Shown here in pieces: positions 13,310 through 21,255 of a stretch of 25,035 bases of DNA. The position numbers and the translations under genes are program-made. Below the pieces are notes generated by a model. That model had not been told where the DNA came from and did no database searches. It was given only the letters and a program-made list of their open reading frames with translations. Source of the DNA: Didymodactylos carnosus. Taxonomy: Eukaryota > Rotifera > Eurotatoria > Philodinida > Philodinidae. Within the stretch, counting starts at the first letter, position 1. Each line of letters starts with the position of its first letter. Location: assembly GCA_905250885.1 (NCBI GenBank), contig CAJNOQ010002310.1, positions 1 through 25,035 of the forward strand. Reading direction: 5' to 3'.

Positions 13310-13420
13310 ATGCCATCGAAAATAAAAGATTATGATCCGATGTCCGAAGATGGTTATGATAGTAAAATTCCGTTGCATAACGACGAAGCATTTCAACATG
13401 GTATTCAATTCAATGCAAAA
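13310..13420 (+). CDS. NOS1AP: NOS1AP coding exon 1 (residues 1-37)
   Basis: Encodes [17 protein letters not shown] and then the start of the PTB domain up to FNAK. The donor is a full consensus GTAAGT and the phase is 0. An AG preceded by a T-rich tract ends at 13299, ten bases before the ATG, so the 5'UTR may be joined by cis- or trans-splicing there. Confidence 0.93.
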
Positions 13421-16400
13421 GTAAGTCTATCTTTTTAACATTTATTTTTCTCTTATCACTTTTTTGCTTGTTTTAAAGTTTTAAATCTATCTATTGCTCT
13501 TCCTATGATTTATTCACAATTTTATGTAATTAGGAATCATAGTTTCAACTTCAATGAAGTCTTCATCAGACAAAATTGTAGAAGAGTAAAAGATTTAAAA
13601 CTTAAAATTCAATGACCTTCCTCAAACGTATCAATTATCGCTTTTCTATTGCTTATTTTAGTTTATCGGTTCACTGGATGTTCCAAAACCCAGTAGTCGC
13701 GTGGAAATTGTAGCAGCAATGCGACGAATTAGAGTAAGAAAATTTGAGACAACAGAATTTTGATTAACAATTTACCTTCAGATCGAAGTTTGCGCTTCTG
13801 GTATTATCTATAAAGTAAAGAAATGACTCCCGTTCTTTTTCTAATAACTTCTAAACTCTGTTTTTATCTAAATTACATGTAAACTGGGATAGAAGAGTAA
13901 AAACCTTTTTTTGTATTATTCTTGAGTTTTAAGGAGTTGTCTAGAAAACTACCCTCTTTAGAGAAAAGACGAATTTAAAATTATTTTGGTCTGTTAAGGG
14001 ATGAGTCGAGTTATCTGGTCATGTTGTGAATATCTCAAGTGGTACGGATGGATTTTGAATGAAACGTTTATTCTGTGTACTTATCGCTAAAATGAGTTAA
14101 GAAATTTTGCTCAATACTCATATTCACTAGGTTTTGTGAAACCCCTTCAGTATCTCCAAAGGAGAAGGAGCAGAAGTTTTATACTCAAAAAGCCTTGATT
14201 TTGACTTATTTTTTAACCGCCTCCCCTCCCCCGGGTGTATTCATCTTAACAGATAGCTGCAATTTTCGTTACTCCTTCGAGAAAAAATATTGCAATGGGA
14301 TTCCAGAAGATCAATAACTTATGTTTTTTTCAAGATACTTCTCACGGTTGATTCGGAGGTTCTTAAAAAGATTGATGAGCATCTAGAAGTGGATTTGCTT
14401 GCGTGTGTAAGAGGCATTTCGAGCTGTATTCGTTGTATTGACTGTATTCATTGTATTGACTGTATTCGAAAACGCATATCCTAAAACACCATGATTTTCT
14501 AAAGATCTTCGGGAAAGAGTAGTTTTACGAAAGATTTTAAACTTATTCTTTTACATACAGAATCGACCAATTGGCTAAAAAGTCATAAAAATCTGGGAAT
14601 TTCTAGGTATCTTCAATCAAAAGTTAAACGCAGCTATCATTTCGTTTTATAGATAATAGTTTCAGTCTTTTCTAAGAGATGTGAAAAGAAGACGTGAACA
14701 TTGACATAACTGGAGCTTTGGAGCATCTCTCGATATAATGAAGTGAAATTTTATTCGTTTATCAATTCAGTTTGCTATTATCTTGACTAATTTTATATTA
14801 TTTGTATGTTTCTAGTATGAATTCAAAGCCAAAAGTGTCAAAAAGCGTAAAGTGAATTTGTCTGTGTCTGTTGAAGGAATCAAAGTTTCATTATGGAAAA
14901 ATAAAAAAGTAATGCATTTTCTTGCTAAAAGTTTATTTTTATGTATGATTTATTTCTGTCTATATAGAAATGTTCTTTGATTGATGAAAGTAAATTAATG
15001 ATAATGCATTATCCAATCTATCGGTAAGTCTTTCTATGTAATTGAATAATTGAAGTTAAATTTTTTCTTTATGTTTAGAGTATTTTATGTATCTCATGAT
15101 AGTCAAGATTTGAAAATATTTAGTTTTATTGCAAGAGATAGTGCTAATAATGCATTTCGATGTAACGTATTCAAAGCGTATAAAAAAGTGAGTAAATTAA
15201 CTTCTACTGTCATGGTTTCGATTAATAACTGAACGTGAATTGTTCAGAAAAAAGTCTAAAAACGATCTTGTCATCTTATCACATTGATGACCGTAAAATA
15301 TCGTACCTACAAAGTGGAGAGACCAACTATTTTCTACTACAAATTAACCATTAAAATAATAAACCGTTATCTCAAAAATTGTGACAATATTACGCATGTG
15401 CACAAAAAAGAGAAAACTCGTCATTGGTCCACAACGTTCGTATTTACAAGGACGAGTTTTCTCGCCATCGGTCTTCAATGTGGGATTACTGATAAGATGC
15501 ACGGAAAGCAGAGTTCGAGCGGTATTTAGATTTCGCTCGTTTATACATTATTCGATAGAGAATTGAATGAAGATCACGAATATCTCCAGCTTTCAAAACC
15601 GTTTCCTCGCTGAGATATCCTCAGAATACTTGGAGCATGTCAAAAATCTTAAAAATCTACGTTTTCAAAAAAGTGACCCTAGGTTTCCGGATTTCGTTTT
15701 CGAGTTTTGAGGTTAAATGTTTCAGATTCAGCGCTGAAAACTGAATCTAGAAAAACAACTTTGAGACTTCTAGGACCGAAAATGGTGTCTAAAATCGGCA
15801 CGTGTTGAAAGCGTGCATCAAACTTTGCAGCCCTAATTCAAGGTTTTCCCAAAGGAGCTAGTGCCAAAACTTTTACATGGTTGAATTCGCCAGAGGCTAG
15901 GCTTCAAACTAATAAATAGCTTTTTTTGAAATTCTTTTTCTTCATTAAGAAAATCGACTTTTACTGAGCACATCTCCAAGACGAAAGACGGTCAAGTCCT
16001 TTTGCACTATTTTCGCGAGTTTTGCTTCAAAGTCATTTCTGATAACGCAGAATGGGTTAGAAATGATGGAGAATCTGCTGGTGATAGTGTAGAGAGCTTC
16101 ACAGGGTTTTCAGAGGGTCTCTGGTGCTTTTTGAAGGGAGTTAGAATCGGCAAAACTTCTCAACCACCAGAGACCCTCTGGAAAATCCCCAAAATCTAAA
16201 TTCCACTCGAACTCTGCTTTCCGTGCATCTTAAAAATAACATTAAAGATACTAGCAAAAGAAGCTGACAACGTTAAATAAGTAACTAATCCTCATGAATG
16301 TTAAATTAAATCATCAATAACTCTGAGAATTGTATATTTTGAAACGTAATATGTGCTTGAATTCTAAAGTTAACGATGTAATATTCTCTCATTGAGTTTG

Positions 16401-19400
16401 TATGATAGAAGAAGAATTGCATAGAATTTATGAGATAATTTGAATTGAATAAAGACGCAGAACGTTAAACTCTGTCATCCTTCAAAGTTTTATCAAAACA
16501 CACTATTCGATTTTTCTGATGATACATAGCACACTATATAAAAACAAAACCAGCGTTCATTTTACATACAACATAAATTCAGTTGAGAAGATGACCGCTG
16601 TGCTTTCAGCATAATTGGGCACTTCTCAAGCAACATGAACAAAAAAAAGACGAATCTCTTAGTTTTTTCTGTTCTACGGAGTAGCTGAACAGAAATAATC
16701 ATTGTCTTTTTCATTCTGTAAAAATGATTCCATATGGATTTTTTTGTCTGCATTTTAAATAGTTTTTTTCCTAATTATTCAAAGAAAATTTTTCAATCTA
16801 TTGGGGATCAACTTGTACAACTTTCTCTCTCTCTTTCTCTGGCATTTTGACCGACTATAAGTGAGAGAAATGACTGATTTGTATGTTTGTTATAAAACTA
16901 AACTAAATTACTAGTATATAGTGGGGGTAACGAATCATGAGATATAGAGAGAAGTTCATTAATAAATATATGCAAATAGAATAAAGAATTTTTTAATGCA
17001 AATCGAGTAGTAGTGTCTACACATACCCAGAGATAGTTTATTTATATTAGGAAATGAGGTACTCTCCTTTTCTTGTTCTGTTTTTTTTTTCTTGGATTTT
17101 TTATGTATCTATACTATGATGTTATTAAATCAGGAAACGAATAATTATTATTCTAGATGAGAAAAAATGAGAAGAAACAAAAAAAGAAATATTATTGTAA
17201 CCGTTTTTTTTATTTTGATTATGAAACAGAAAAAAAAAGGATAGAAAACAGTATATTCGTTCTTGTTCAGTTGTTTTTATATTTTGTCAACAAAAACTTT
17301 CTCTGCCCATTATTCTATTTTTTACTATTGTTGATAGTAAATATCATGGTGTATGATAACTGGTCATATAATACGAATGACACTTTGTCATCTAGATCTT
17401 TTAACAGTAATTGTACGAGTGATGAAAATAATGACATCGATCGGTATGCATCGGACAGTGATAATCATTTGCAAGTGAGTATTTCACATTTCATAGAAAC
17501 AAAATCTCAAATATTAGTTTTTCAAGAACTAGATTTCATGTTTTTTAGAATAAATAATGAAATAGTTTACGTCGTATCACTAACAGAATATCAATTTTTT
17601 AACGTGAAAAAATATTTCTGTGTCTGTTTCTATTCGCTTCGAGCAAGTCGAATTCGACTTTTAATTAATCCATTTTGCTAGTCATTAAGTTGGTGTACAA
17701 ATCTGAGAATATAGTCTTTATTAGACTTTCAGTGATAGTAATAATAAAAGTTCGACTCCGAATGCTCAAAAACATGCCAGCTTTTCTGGAACTCATCCAA
17801 ATAGTTTCCGAAGAAGGAGGAGTGTAAGTTATATACTCAGAACCTAATGTTTTTGTTGGCTTTTTACTGTTTGTCCCTTGTAGATCTTAATTAAATAAAT
17901 AATGGCATTGATTATGACCGTAAGTTTGCCTAGTGGATAACCTTAGAGCTCCCATCTATAATCTTAAAATCGTTCTCGGTATGTATTGATGATCTTAAAA
18001 TCATTCAGGGCCTTATTTACGATTTTACAGCCTCTGGTTATGTTTTAAAAATACCTAGCGTCCCTCGTCATGGCTTTGAAACCGTACAAGGTTTCCAGTT
18101 ATGATTTTAAAACTGCTGCAAAGCTCATAATTATTAGTTTTTTGCTCAGGGATCATACCCCCATGTCGTCGGTTTTTATTGAAAAATGACGGTTAACAGC
18201 GGTTATCGAAATAACCGCCGACTACCGCTGGTCCAGCAGACGAACCGACGCTTATTTCAATAACTACGGTCCGTATAAAAAGCCGTTGATTATCGGTTAG
18301 TCTTTTTTTTTACCGGAGTTCAATTACCGTTTTTTAATTAGTAAGAATGAATAGAGGCAACAACGGGTTATGAGAATATTCATAGAAGATCTCTGTGTAG
18401 CTTGGATCAAAAATACTGATGAGGCAGCTGACCCAGGATAAAAATGTCAGTTTTTTATTTGTAGACAAACGAAACAATCGCAACTAAATGTACGGTTCGA
18501 TTATAATAGAAACTGTAGAAAAACATATGCAAATATAGTAACCGGAAAAAAGTCAATTTTAAGTGACTTTTTATCCAATTTAAATGTGTAATAAGTAATT
18601 TCCTTTTATTCAAAACAAAAAGCAGATTCATAATCAACATAAAAAACAGCATCGAATGATGTAGTATTCAAAAATATTTATTTTCGGATCGAAAATCGTA
18701 CTTGGTTTATTCAAGCGATTTTTCACAATACGCTCGATACTGAAATCTTATACGAACGTTATCATAGCCCGTTGTCGCCTCTATTTATTCATACTAAAAT
18801 TATAAGAGATCAATCAAAAAGTTGACATGTTTTTGAGCATTTGGAGCCGAAATTTTATTAACTAAAAGTCTAATAATAACAAATCTCGTATTTTCAGATT
18901 TTTACACCAACTTAATGACTAGCAAAATGAATTAATTAAAAGTTGAATCCAACTTGTCCAAAGCAAATAGAAAAAGACGCGTATCATTAGTAGTGAAAAA
19001 GTTATAATGTCCTATATATATTAATTCTTTTTAATGCAAACCCGATAGCTTATTTGCAAGAGTGTTGACAGTGACAGTTACCGTTGTGTGTTCGAATCTT
19101 ACTCGAGGCATATTCTTTCTTTCATACGATGTGATGGTAAAAGAGATTAAAAAAGTGAATAAGGAAGTATAGATAGTATTGTGCGTATTTCACTATATGG
19201 GACACTTTGGATGGGTGGATTCTCTTCTGATTTTCTCACGCTTTTAAAGTGTCCAAAATGACAATATTGAAAGTACAAATGAGGCTTATAACAATGTACA
19301 GTTTCTAATACTTTCATTGTTTAAAATGAAACTTTCAACAAGTAGAATTTTTTTTCCTAGATAAGTTATCTGTATATTTTTATGTTTAGAATCAAGCCAT

Positions 19401-20856
19401 GCGCATAGTTCGAACAATTGGTCAAGCATTTGAAGTTTGTCACAAGTTGGCTAGTCAAACAAAACAATCATCGACGAACAGCAGTAGTAATAGCAATAAC
19501 AACAATGGAGTAACTACGCAAAAACAATTTATCTCAGCAAGACCATCATTATGCGATAATAATAATAAAAATAATAACAATAATGATAATAATGGTATGT
19601 TTTATGATGAATTAAATTTTCATATAGTTGTAAATTTTCTAGACGTGTTAGTTACTATCTTAATTTATATTTGTCTGTTGTAGGTAAATTGAATAAACTT
19701 GAACGAGAAAATTTAGCTCCAAATATGGATCCAATAGAAAAGGCTGAACGTTATTTACAAAGTGTACATATTCCGGTAAAATGATATATTTAAGTATAGA
19801 TTTCTTTACATTTCTATCAAAAAAAATTTGTTTTTTCAGTCAGTCGATGTAAATACACCATTTATTTCTGAATCGTCGAATGTTAGTTTAAAACATCATA
19901 TACAATATTTAAATGAACAATTGGATCATATGCATGAAGAAAGGGAATTAGCTGTAACACAAGCAAAACTAATTGAAGAACAATTAATGTTAGAACAAAC
20001 AGCTAGAATTGATGCTCAAGTTTGCATTCTTTAATAATAATGACATCATCGAAATTTACATTACTCTTTCTCTTTCAGAATAAAAACTCACAATTACTAA
20101 CACAAAATCGGGCATTACTGACTCATATCCAGGAATTAATTGTTTATACACATGAATTAGAAATGAAATTGGACTATACGACAAATAATGAACTATTTGA
20201 TAGTTTGAAAGTGAGTATACAAGATCTTGTATACTCTCACTTTTCTATAGCATTCTCGAGAATGCTATAGAAAAGTGTATAGTTTATGATTTTTTTCTCA
20301 TAACTCATTTTGTTTGTCCTTTAGCTCTTTAAATGTGCTCCTATGCCAGCACTACTCGCACCTGCAAAACATCAACGCCCAACCGATTTAATGATACCAT
20401 TGTGTTCATCACCAGACATATCTTCGACCGCAAAGGCAATCGTACAACAACAAAGTGATTCACCTGACAGCGGTCATAAAGAAATGTCATCTGAATCCAT
20501 ATCAGAAAACGCAGCTACATTTAATTGTCGAATAGAAACCTTAGATAACACGGCTACCTCATCATTATGGGTTCATCCGTCAAAAAATGATCAACATAAC
20601 GGTATAAAAACATTTTCAATTCATTCGACAAAATCATCAGATAACAGCAACGGTACTTTTATACCACAGGTAAACTATTATTTGCAAAGTATTTATTTAA
20701 AGTTTTCTTTTTTTATCCATTTTTGTTTAGATATCAGAAGAGAAGAGAATTCCGTTTGAACAACACCAGACATTAACGCAATCTTACTCGCCGGTATCAT
20801 CTTCTTCCTCTCGTTCGTCATCAAAAAAATATTTTTATCGAACAAATAATAATAAC

Positions 20857-20890
<34 letters not shown>

Positions 20891-21255
20891 GTCATGACCC
20901 CCATTATTTCGATCCAACACCTGAAATAAATATTAACAATAATAATACTAATAGTAGTTCGAAAACAAATAGTGGTTCACATATTCATTATTTATACGAT
21001 TATGTTCCGGATTATATTAATAGTCAAGATTATTCACAACAGAAACAATTAATTAATCCAAAACATAACAATAAAACATCATCGTGTTCATCATCCTCGT
21101 GTTCACCTATACTAACTCAAACAGCTAATTTTATGCCAGTATCAACAACGATGACAAATTCGTGTTTTACTAACACATGTTTTACAAGTAGTCCATTACG
21201 AACAATACAAGCTTCAGCGACAAATGGATTCAAAGATTTCGATCCACTGCAATAG
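13310..21255 (+). CDS. NOS1AP: NOS1AP/CAPON-like PTB-domain adaptor, spliced gene (11 coding exons, 639 aa)
   Basis: Joined exons: 13310-13420, 13662-13733, 14816-14908, 14968-15023, 15079-15187, 19390-19594, 19684-19775, 19840-20019, 20079-20210, 20325-20669, 20731-21255. All introns are GT-AG and the frame stays open to TAG. The protein starts MPSK like vertebrate NOS1AP and carries the family blocks [32 protein letters not shown] and [13 protein letters not shown] domain is about residues 26-170, coiled coil about 260-340, then an Asn/Ser-rich tail with a 15-Asn run. In vertebrates the PTB domain binds partners such as Dexras1 and scribble, and the C-terminus binds the nNOS PDZ domain, so the product is a cytosolic scaffold. 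Here the C-terminus is FDPLQ, not the vertebrate EIAV, so nNOS binding by that route is doubtful. Start choice: the first ATG after an in-frame stop at 13226-13228, G at -3, and MPSK conserved. Family identity is near certain; the tail length is less so. Confidence 0.93.
13662..13733 (+). CDS. NOS1AP: NOS1AP coding exon 2 (residues 38-61)
   Basis: Encodes [12 protein letters not shown] and the strongly conserved [13 protein letters not shown] helix of the PTB domain. The acceptor is TTTTAG, the donor GTAAGA, and both ends are phase 0. It follows a 241-base intron. Confidence 0.93.
13734..14815 (+). other. NOS1AP intron 2, 1082 bases, with a short tandem repeat
   Basis: No exon-like sequence is seen. 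At 14424-14468 an 18-base unit beginning CTGTATTC is repeated two and a half times. The open frame over this stretch ([18 protein letters not shown]) is a by-product of that repeat. Confidence 0.7.
14424..14468. repeat. 18-base tandem repeat, 2.5 copies, in intron 2
   Basis: Units at 14424-14441 and 14442-14459 differ at one base (CTGTATTCG versus CTGTATTCA), followed by a nine-base partial copy. Confidence 0.85.
14816..14908 (+). CDS. NOS1AP: NOS1AP coding exon 3 (residues 62-92)
   Basis: Encodes [19 protein letters not shown] and the following beta strand ending WKNKKK. The basic stretch matches the Lys-rich loop of the NOS1AP PTB domain. Acceptor TTCTAG, donor GTAATG, phase 0. Confidence 0.92.
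14968..15023 (+). CDS. NOS1AP: NOS1AP coding exon 4 (residues 93-111, last codon split)
   Basis: Encodes [18 protein letters not shown] and two bases of an Arg codon. It is preceded by a 59-base intron and has a GTAAGT donor. It aligns with the DESK...PIYR segment of the family PTB domain. Confidence 0.92.
15079..15187 (+). CDS. NOS1AP: NOS1AP coding exon 5 (residues 111-147)
   Basis: Completes the split Arg codon and encodes [20 protein letters not shown] and [11 protein letters not shown], the most conserved face of the PTB domain. The preceding intron is 55 bases. The GTGAGT donor opens the 4.2 kb intron 5. Phase 0 at the end allows in-frame joining to exon 6. Confidence 0.93.
15410..15463. 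repeat. 13-base perfect inverted repeat, 28-base loop
   Basis: Arms GAGAAAACTCGTC (15410-15422) and GACGAGTTTTCTC (15451-15463). It lies just outside the left end of the 736-base MITE. No function can be assigned. Confidence 0.7.
15495..16230. mobile_element. MITE, 736 bases, ~39-base terminal inverted repeats, TA target duplication
   Basis: The left end AGATGCACGGAAAGCAGAG... (15495-15533) and the reverse complement of the right end (16192-16230) match at 37 of 39 positions, the first 25 identical. TA dinucleotides flank both ends (15493-15494 and 16231-16232). A second inner inverted repeat sits near the right end (16107-16126 with 16165-16185). No transposase frame is visible. TA duplication with long TIRs is typical of non-autonomous Tc1/mariner-superfamily elements; the superfamily is inferred. 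Confidence 0.85.
17346..17474 (+). CDS. Candidate alternative first coding exon (43 codons) inside NOS1AP intron 5
   Basis: ATG with A at -3 and G at +4 opens [19 protein letters not shown], followed by a Ser/Asn/Asp-rich sequence ending SDNHLQ and a full GTGAGT donor in phase 0. Composition looks coding and unlike the AT-rich intron around it. No phase-0 acceptor lies just upstream (the nearest AG is followed by TAA), so a first exon with its own promoter fits better than an internal exon. Joined to 17725-17823 and exon 6 it would give a protein of about 568 residues lacking most of the PTB domain. It could instead be a chance ORF or part of another gene. Confidence 0.5.
17725..17823 (+). 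CDS. Candidate alternative coding exon (33 codons) inside NOS1AP intron 5
   Basis: The acceptor TTTATTAG and perfect donor GTAAGT bound a 99-base, phase-0 open stretch starting [17 protein letters not shown] and ending with a basic RRRRS. Phase 0 at both ends lets it join the exon at 17346-17474 upstream and NOS1AP exon 6 downstream without a frame change. The first two-thirds (to about 17785) also exist as a diverged inverted copy near 18815-18870, so it could be duplicated non-coding sequence that only looks like an exon. Confidence 0.42.
17940..18130. repeat. Degenerate ~30-base minisatellite, about 6 units
   Basis: A motif of the form T-ATGATTTTAAAAC-GT recurs at about 17957, 17987, 18017, 18038, 18067 and 18099, i.e. 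mostly every 29-32 bases, with considerable divergence between units. It lies in the segment that interrupts the left arm of the inverted duplication. Confidence 0.6.
18199..18218. repeat. 8-bp perfect hairpin with CGAA loop in a GC-richer patch
   Basis: GCGGTTAT, loop CGAA, ATAACCGC. The surrounding 18160-18300 is rich in CGG/CCG words unlike the AT-rich intron and looks like a decayed mobile element; its ends could not be fixed. Confidence 0.6.
19039..19110 (+). pseudogene. tRNA-like pseudogene or tRNA-derived SINE head, 72 nt
   Basis: The D-arm region TAGCTTATTTGCAAGAGT resembles an internal A box, and GTGTTCGAATCTT resembles a B box/T-loop at the right spacing. The T-loop TTCGAAT is canonical and the D-stem can pair with wobbles. 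The 3' acceptor strand TCGAGGC plus discriminator A pairs at only four of seven positions with the 5' side. The anticodon loop has G instead of U at position 33 and the stem has a mismatch. These defects argue against a working tRNA. Confidence 0.5.
19390..19594 (+). CDS. NOS1AP: NOS1AP coding exon 6 (residues 148-216, last codon split)
   Basis: Begins [20 protein letters not shown], the C-terminal helix of the PTB domain, so the domain resumes after a 4202-base intron. It then encodes a Ser/Thr/Asn linker with two AAT/AAC-coded Asn runs. Acceptor TTTAG, donor GTATGT; one base carries over into exon 7. Confidence 0.92.
19684..19775 (+). CDS. NOS1AP: NOS1AP coding exon 7 (residues 216-246)
   Basis: Encodes a charged linker, [20 protein letters not shown] and then [11 protein letters not shown]. 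Acceptor TTGTAG after an 89-base intron. I see no family motif here; it is placed by frame, splice sites and position between PTB domain and coiled coil. Confidence 0.85.
19840..20019 (+). CDS. NOS1AP: NOS1AP coding exon 8 (residues 247-306, coiled-coil first half)
   Basis: Encodes [36 protein letters not shown] and TARIDAQ. This aligns without gaps with the Q-rich coiled-coil part of vertebrate NOS1AP. The acceptor at 19838-19839 is forced, because the next AG (19842-19843) gives an immediate stop. The donor GTTTGC is weak. Confidence 0.88.
20079..20210 (+). CDS. NOS1AP: NOS1AP coding exon 9 (residues 307-350, coiled-coil second half)
   Basis: Encodes [20 protein letters not shown] and a heptad stretch ending ELEMKL, matching the vertebrate LLLQNKDMLQHI...ELELKL block. 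The preceding intron is 59 bases with TCTTTCAG. The donor GTGAGT overlaps a perfect palindrome that starts at its third base. Confidence 0.9.
20213..20236. repeat. Perfect 24-base palindrome overlapping the intron 9 donor
   Basis: Centred on AAGATCTT between 20224 and 20225; the twelve bases on each side pair exactly. It begins at the third base of the intron, so it includes four of the six bases of the GTGAGT 5' splice site. Confidence 0.95.
20238..20277. repeat. Perfect 40-base palindrome in NOS1AP intron 9
   Basis: Centred on CTCGAG between 20257 and 20258; twenty bases on each side pair without mismatch, with no spacer. It starts two bases after the end of the 24-base palindrome. Together they fill 65 of the 114 bases of the intron. 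Confidence 0.95.
20325..20669 (+). CDS. NOS1AP: NOS1AP coding exon 10 (residues 351-465)
   Basis: Starts [19 protein letters not shown], then runs through a Ser/Thr/Asp-rich stretch including [18 protein letters not shown], and ends GTFIPQ. Likely disordered regulatory tail. Acceptor CCTTTAG, donor GTAAAC, phase 0 at both ends. No family domain is recognisable here. Confidence 0.85.
20731..21255 (+). CDS. NOS1AP: NOS1AP terminal coding exon 11 (residues 466-639 plus stop)
   Basis: Opens [19 protein letters not shown], has a Ser-rich patch, a 15-residue Asn run (20845-20889, 14 of 15 codons AAT), then a Tyr/Asp-rich patch ([18 protein letters not shown]) and Ser/Thr/Cys-rich sequence ending KDFDPLQ. 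The AAT run is the kind of tract that changes length by slippage. The end lacks a standard PDZ-ligand motif. Confidence 0.85.

Larger units (their letters stand above)
17622..18978. repeat. Old inverted duplication within intron 5 (164-base core arms, about 80% identity)
   Basis: 17622-17785 matches the reverse complement of about 18815-18978, including shared blocks such as CACCAACTTAATGACTAGC and CATGTTTTTGAGCATT. A second block, 18333-18390, matches the reverse complement of 18743-18801. The right arm is nearly continuous, whereas the left arm is interrupted by about 547 bases (17786-18332). That segment was therefore inserted in the left arm or lost from the right. The left arm includes the start of the candidate exon at 17725. 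Confidence 0.8.
15188..19389 (+). other. NOS1AP intron 5, 4202 bases, repeat-laden
   Basis: The intron splits the PTB domain between KAYKK and NQAMRIVR. It holds a 736-base MITE, two candidate alternative exons, an inverted duplication, a degenerate minisatellite, a GC-richer hairpin patch and a tRNA-like relic, each listed separately. Other introns of this gene are 55-241 bases except intron 2, so this one has grown through insertions or is kept large for an internal promoter. Confidence 0.85.

Noticed and set aside
15495..15570. Open frames crossing the left end of the MITE
   Set aside because: They span the insertion border and have no coding character.
17157..17345. Upstream part of the 174-codon open frame (MRKNEKKQ...)
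   Set aside because: Lys/Phe/Leu-rich translation of A- and T-runs, typical of non-coding AT-rich DNA. Only the part from the ATG at 17346 looks coding.
17733..17823. Alternative acceptor at 17731-17732 for the intron-5 candidate exon
   Set aside because: It would put TGA TAG in phase 0 or force a frame shift relative to the upstream candidate exon; the acceptor ending at 17724 keeps phase 0.
20693..20920. Minus-strand open frame with a poly-Tyr run
   Set aside because: It is the antisense of the AAT-coded Asn run in NOS1AP exon 11.
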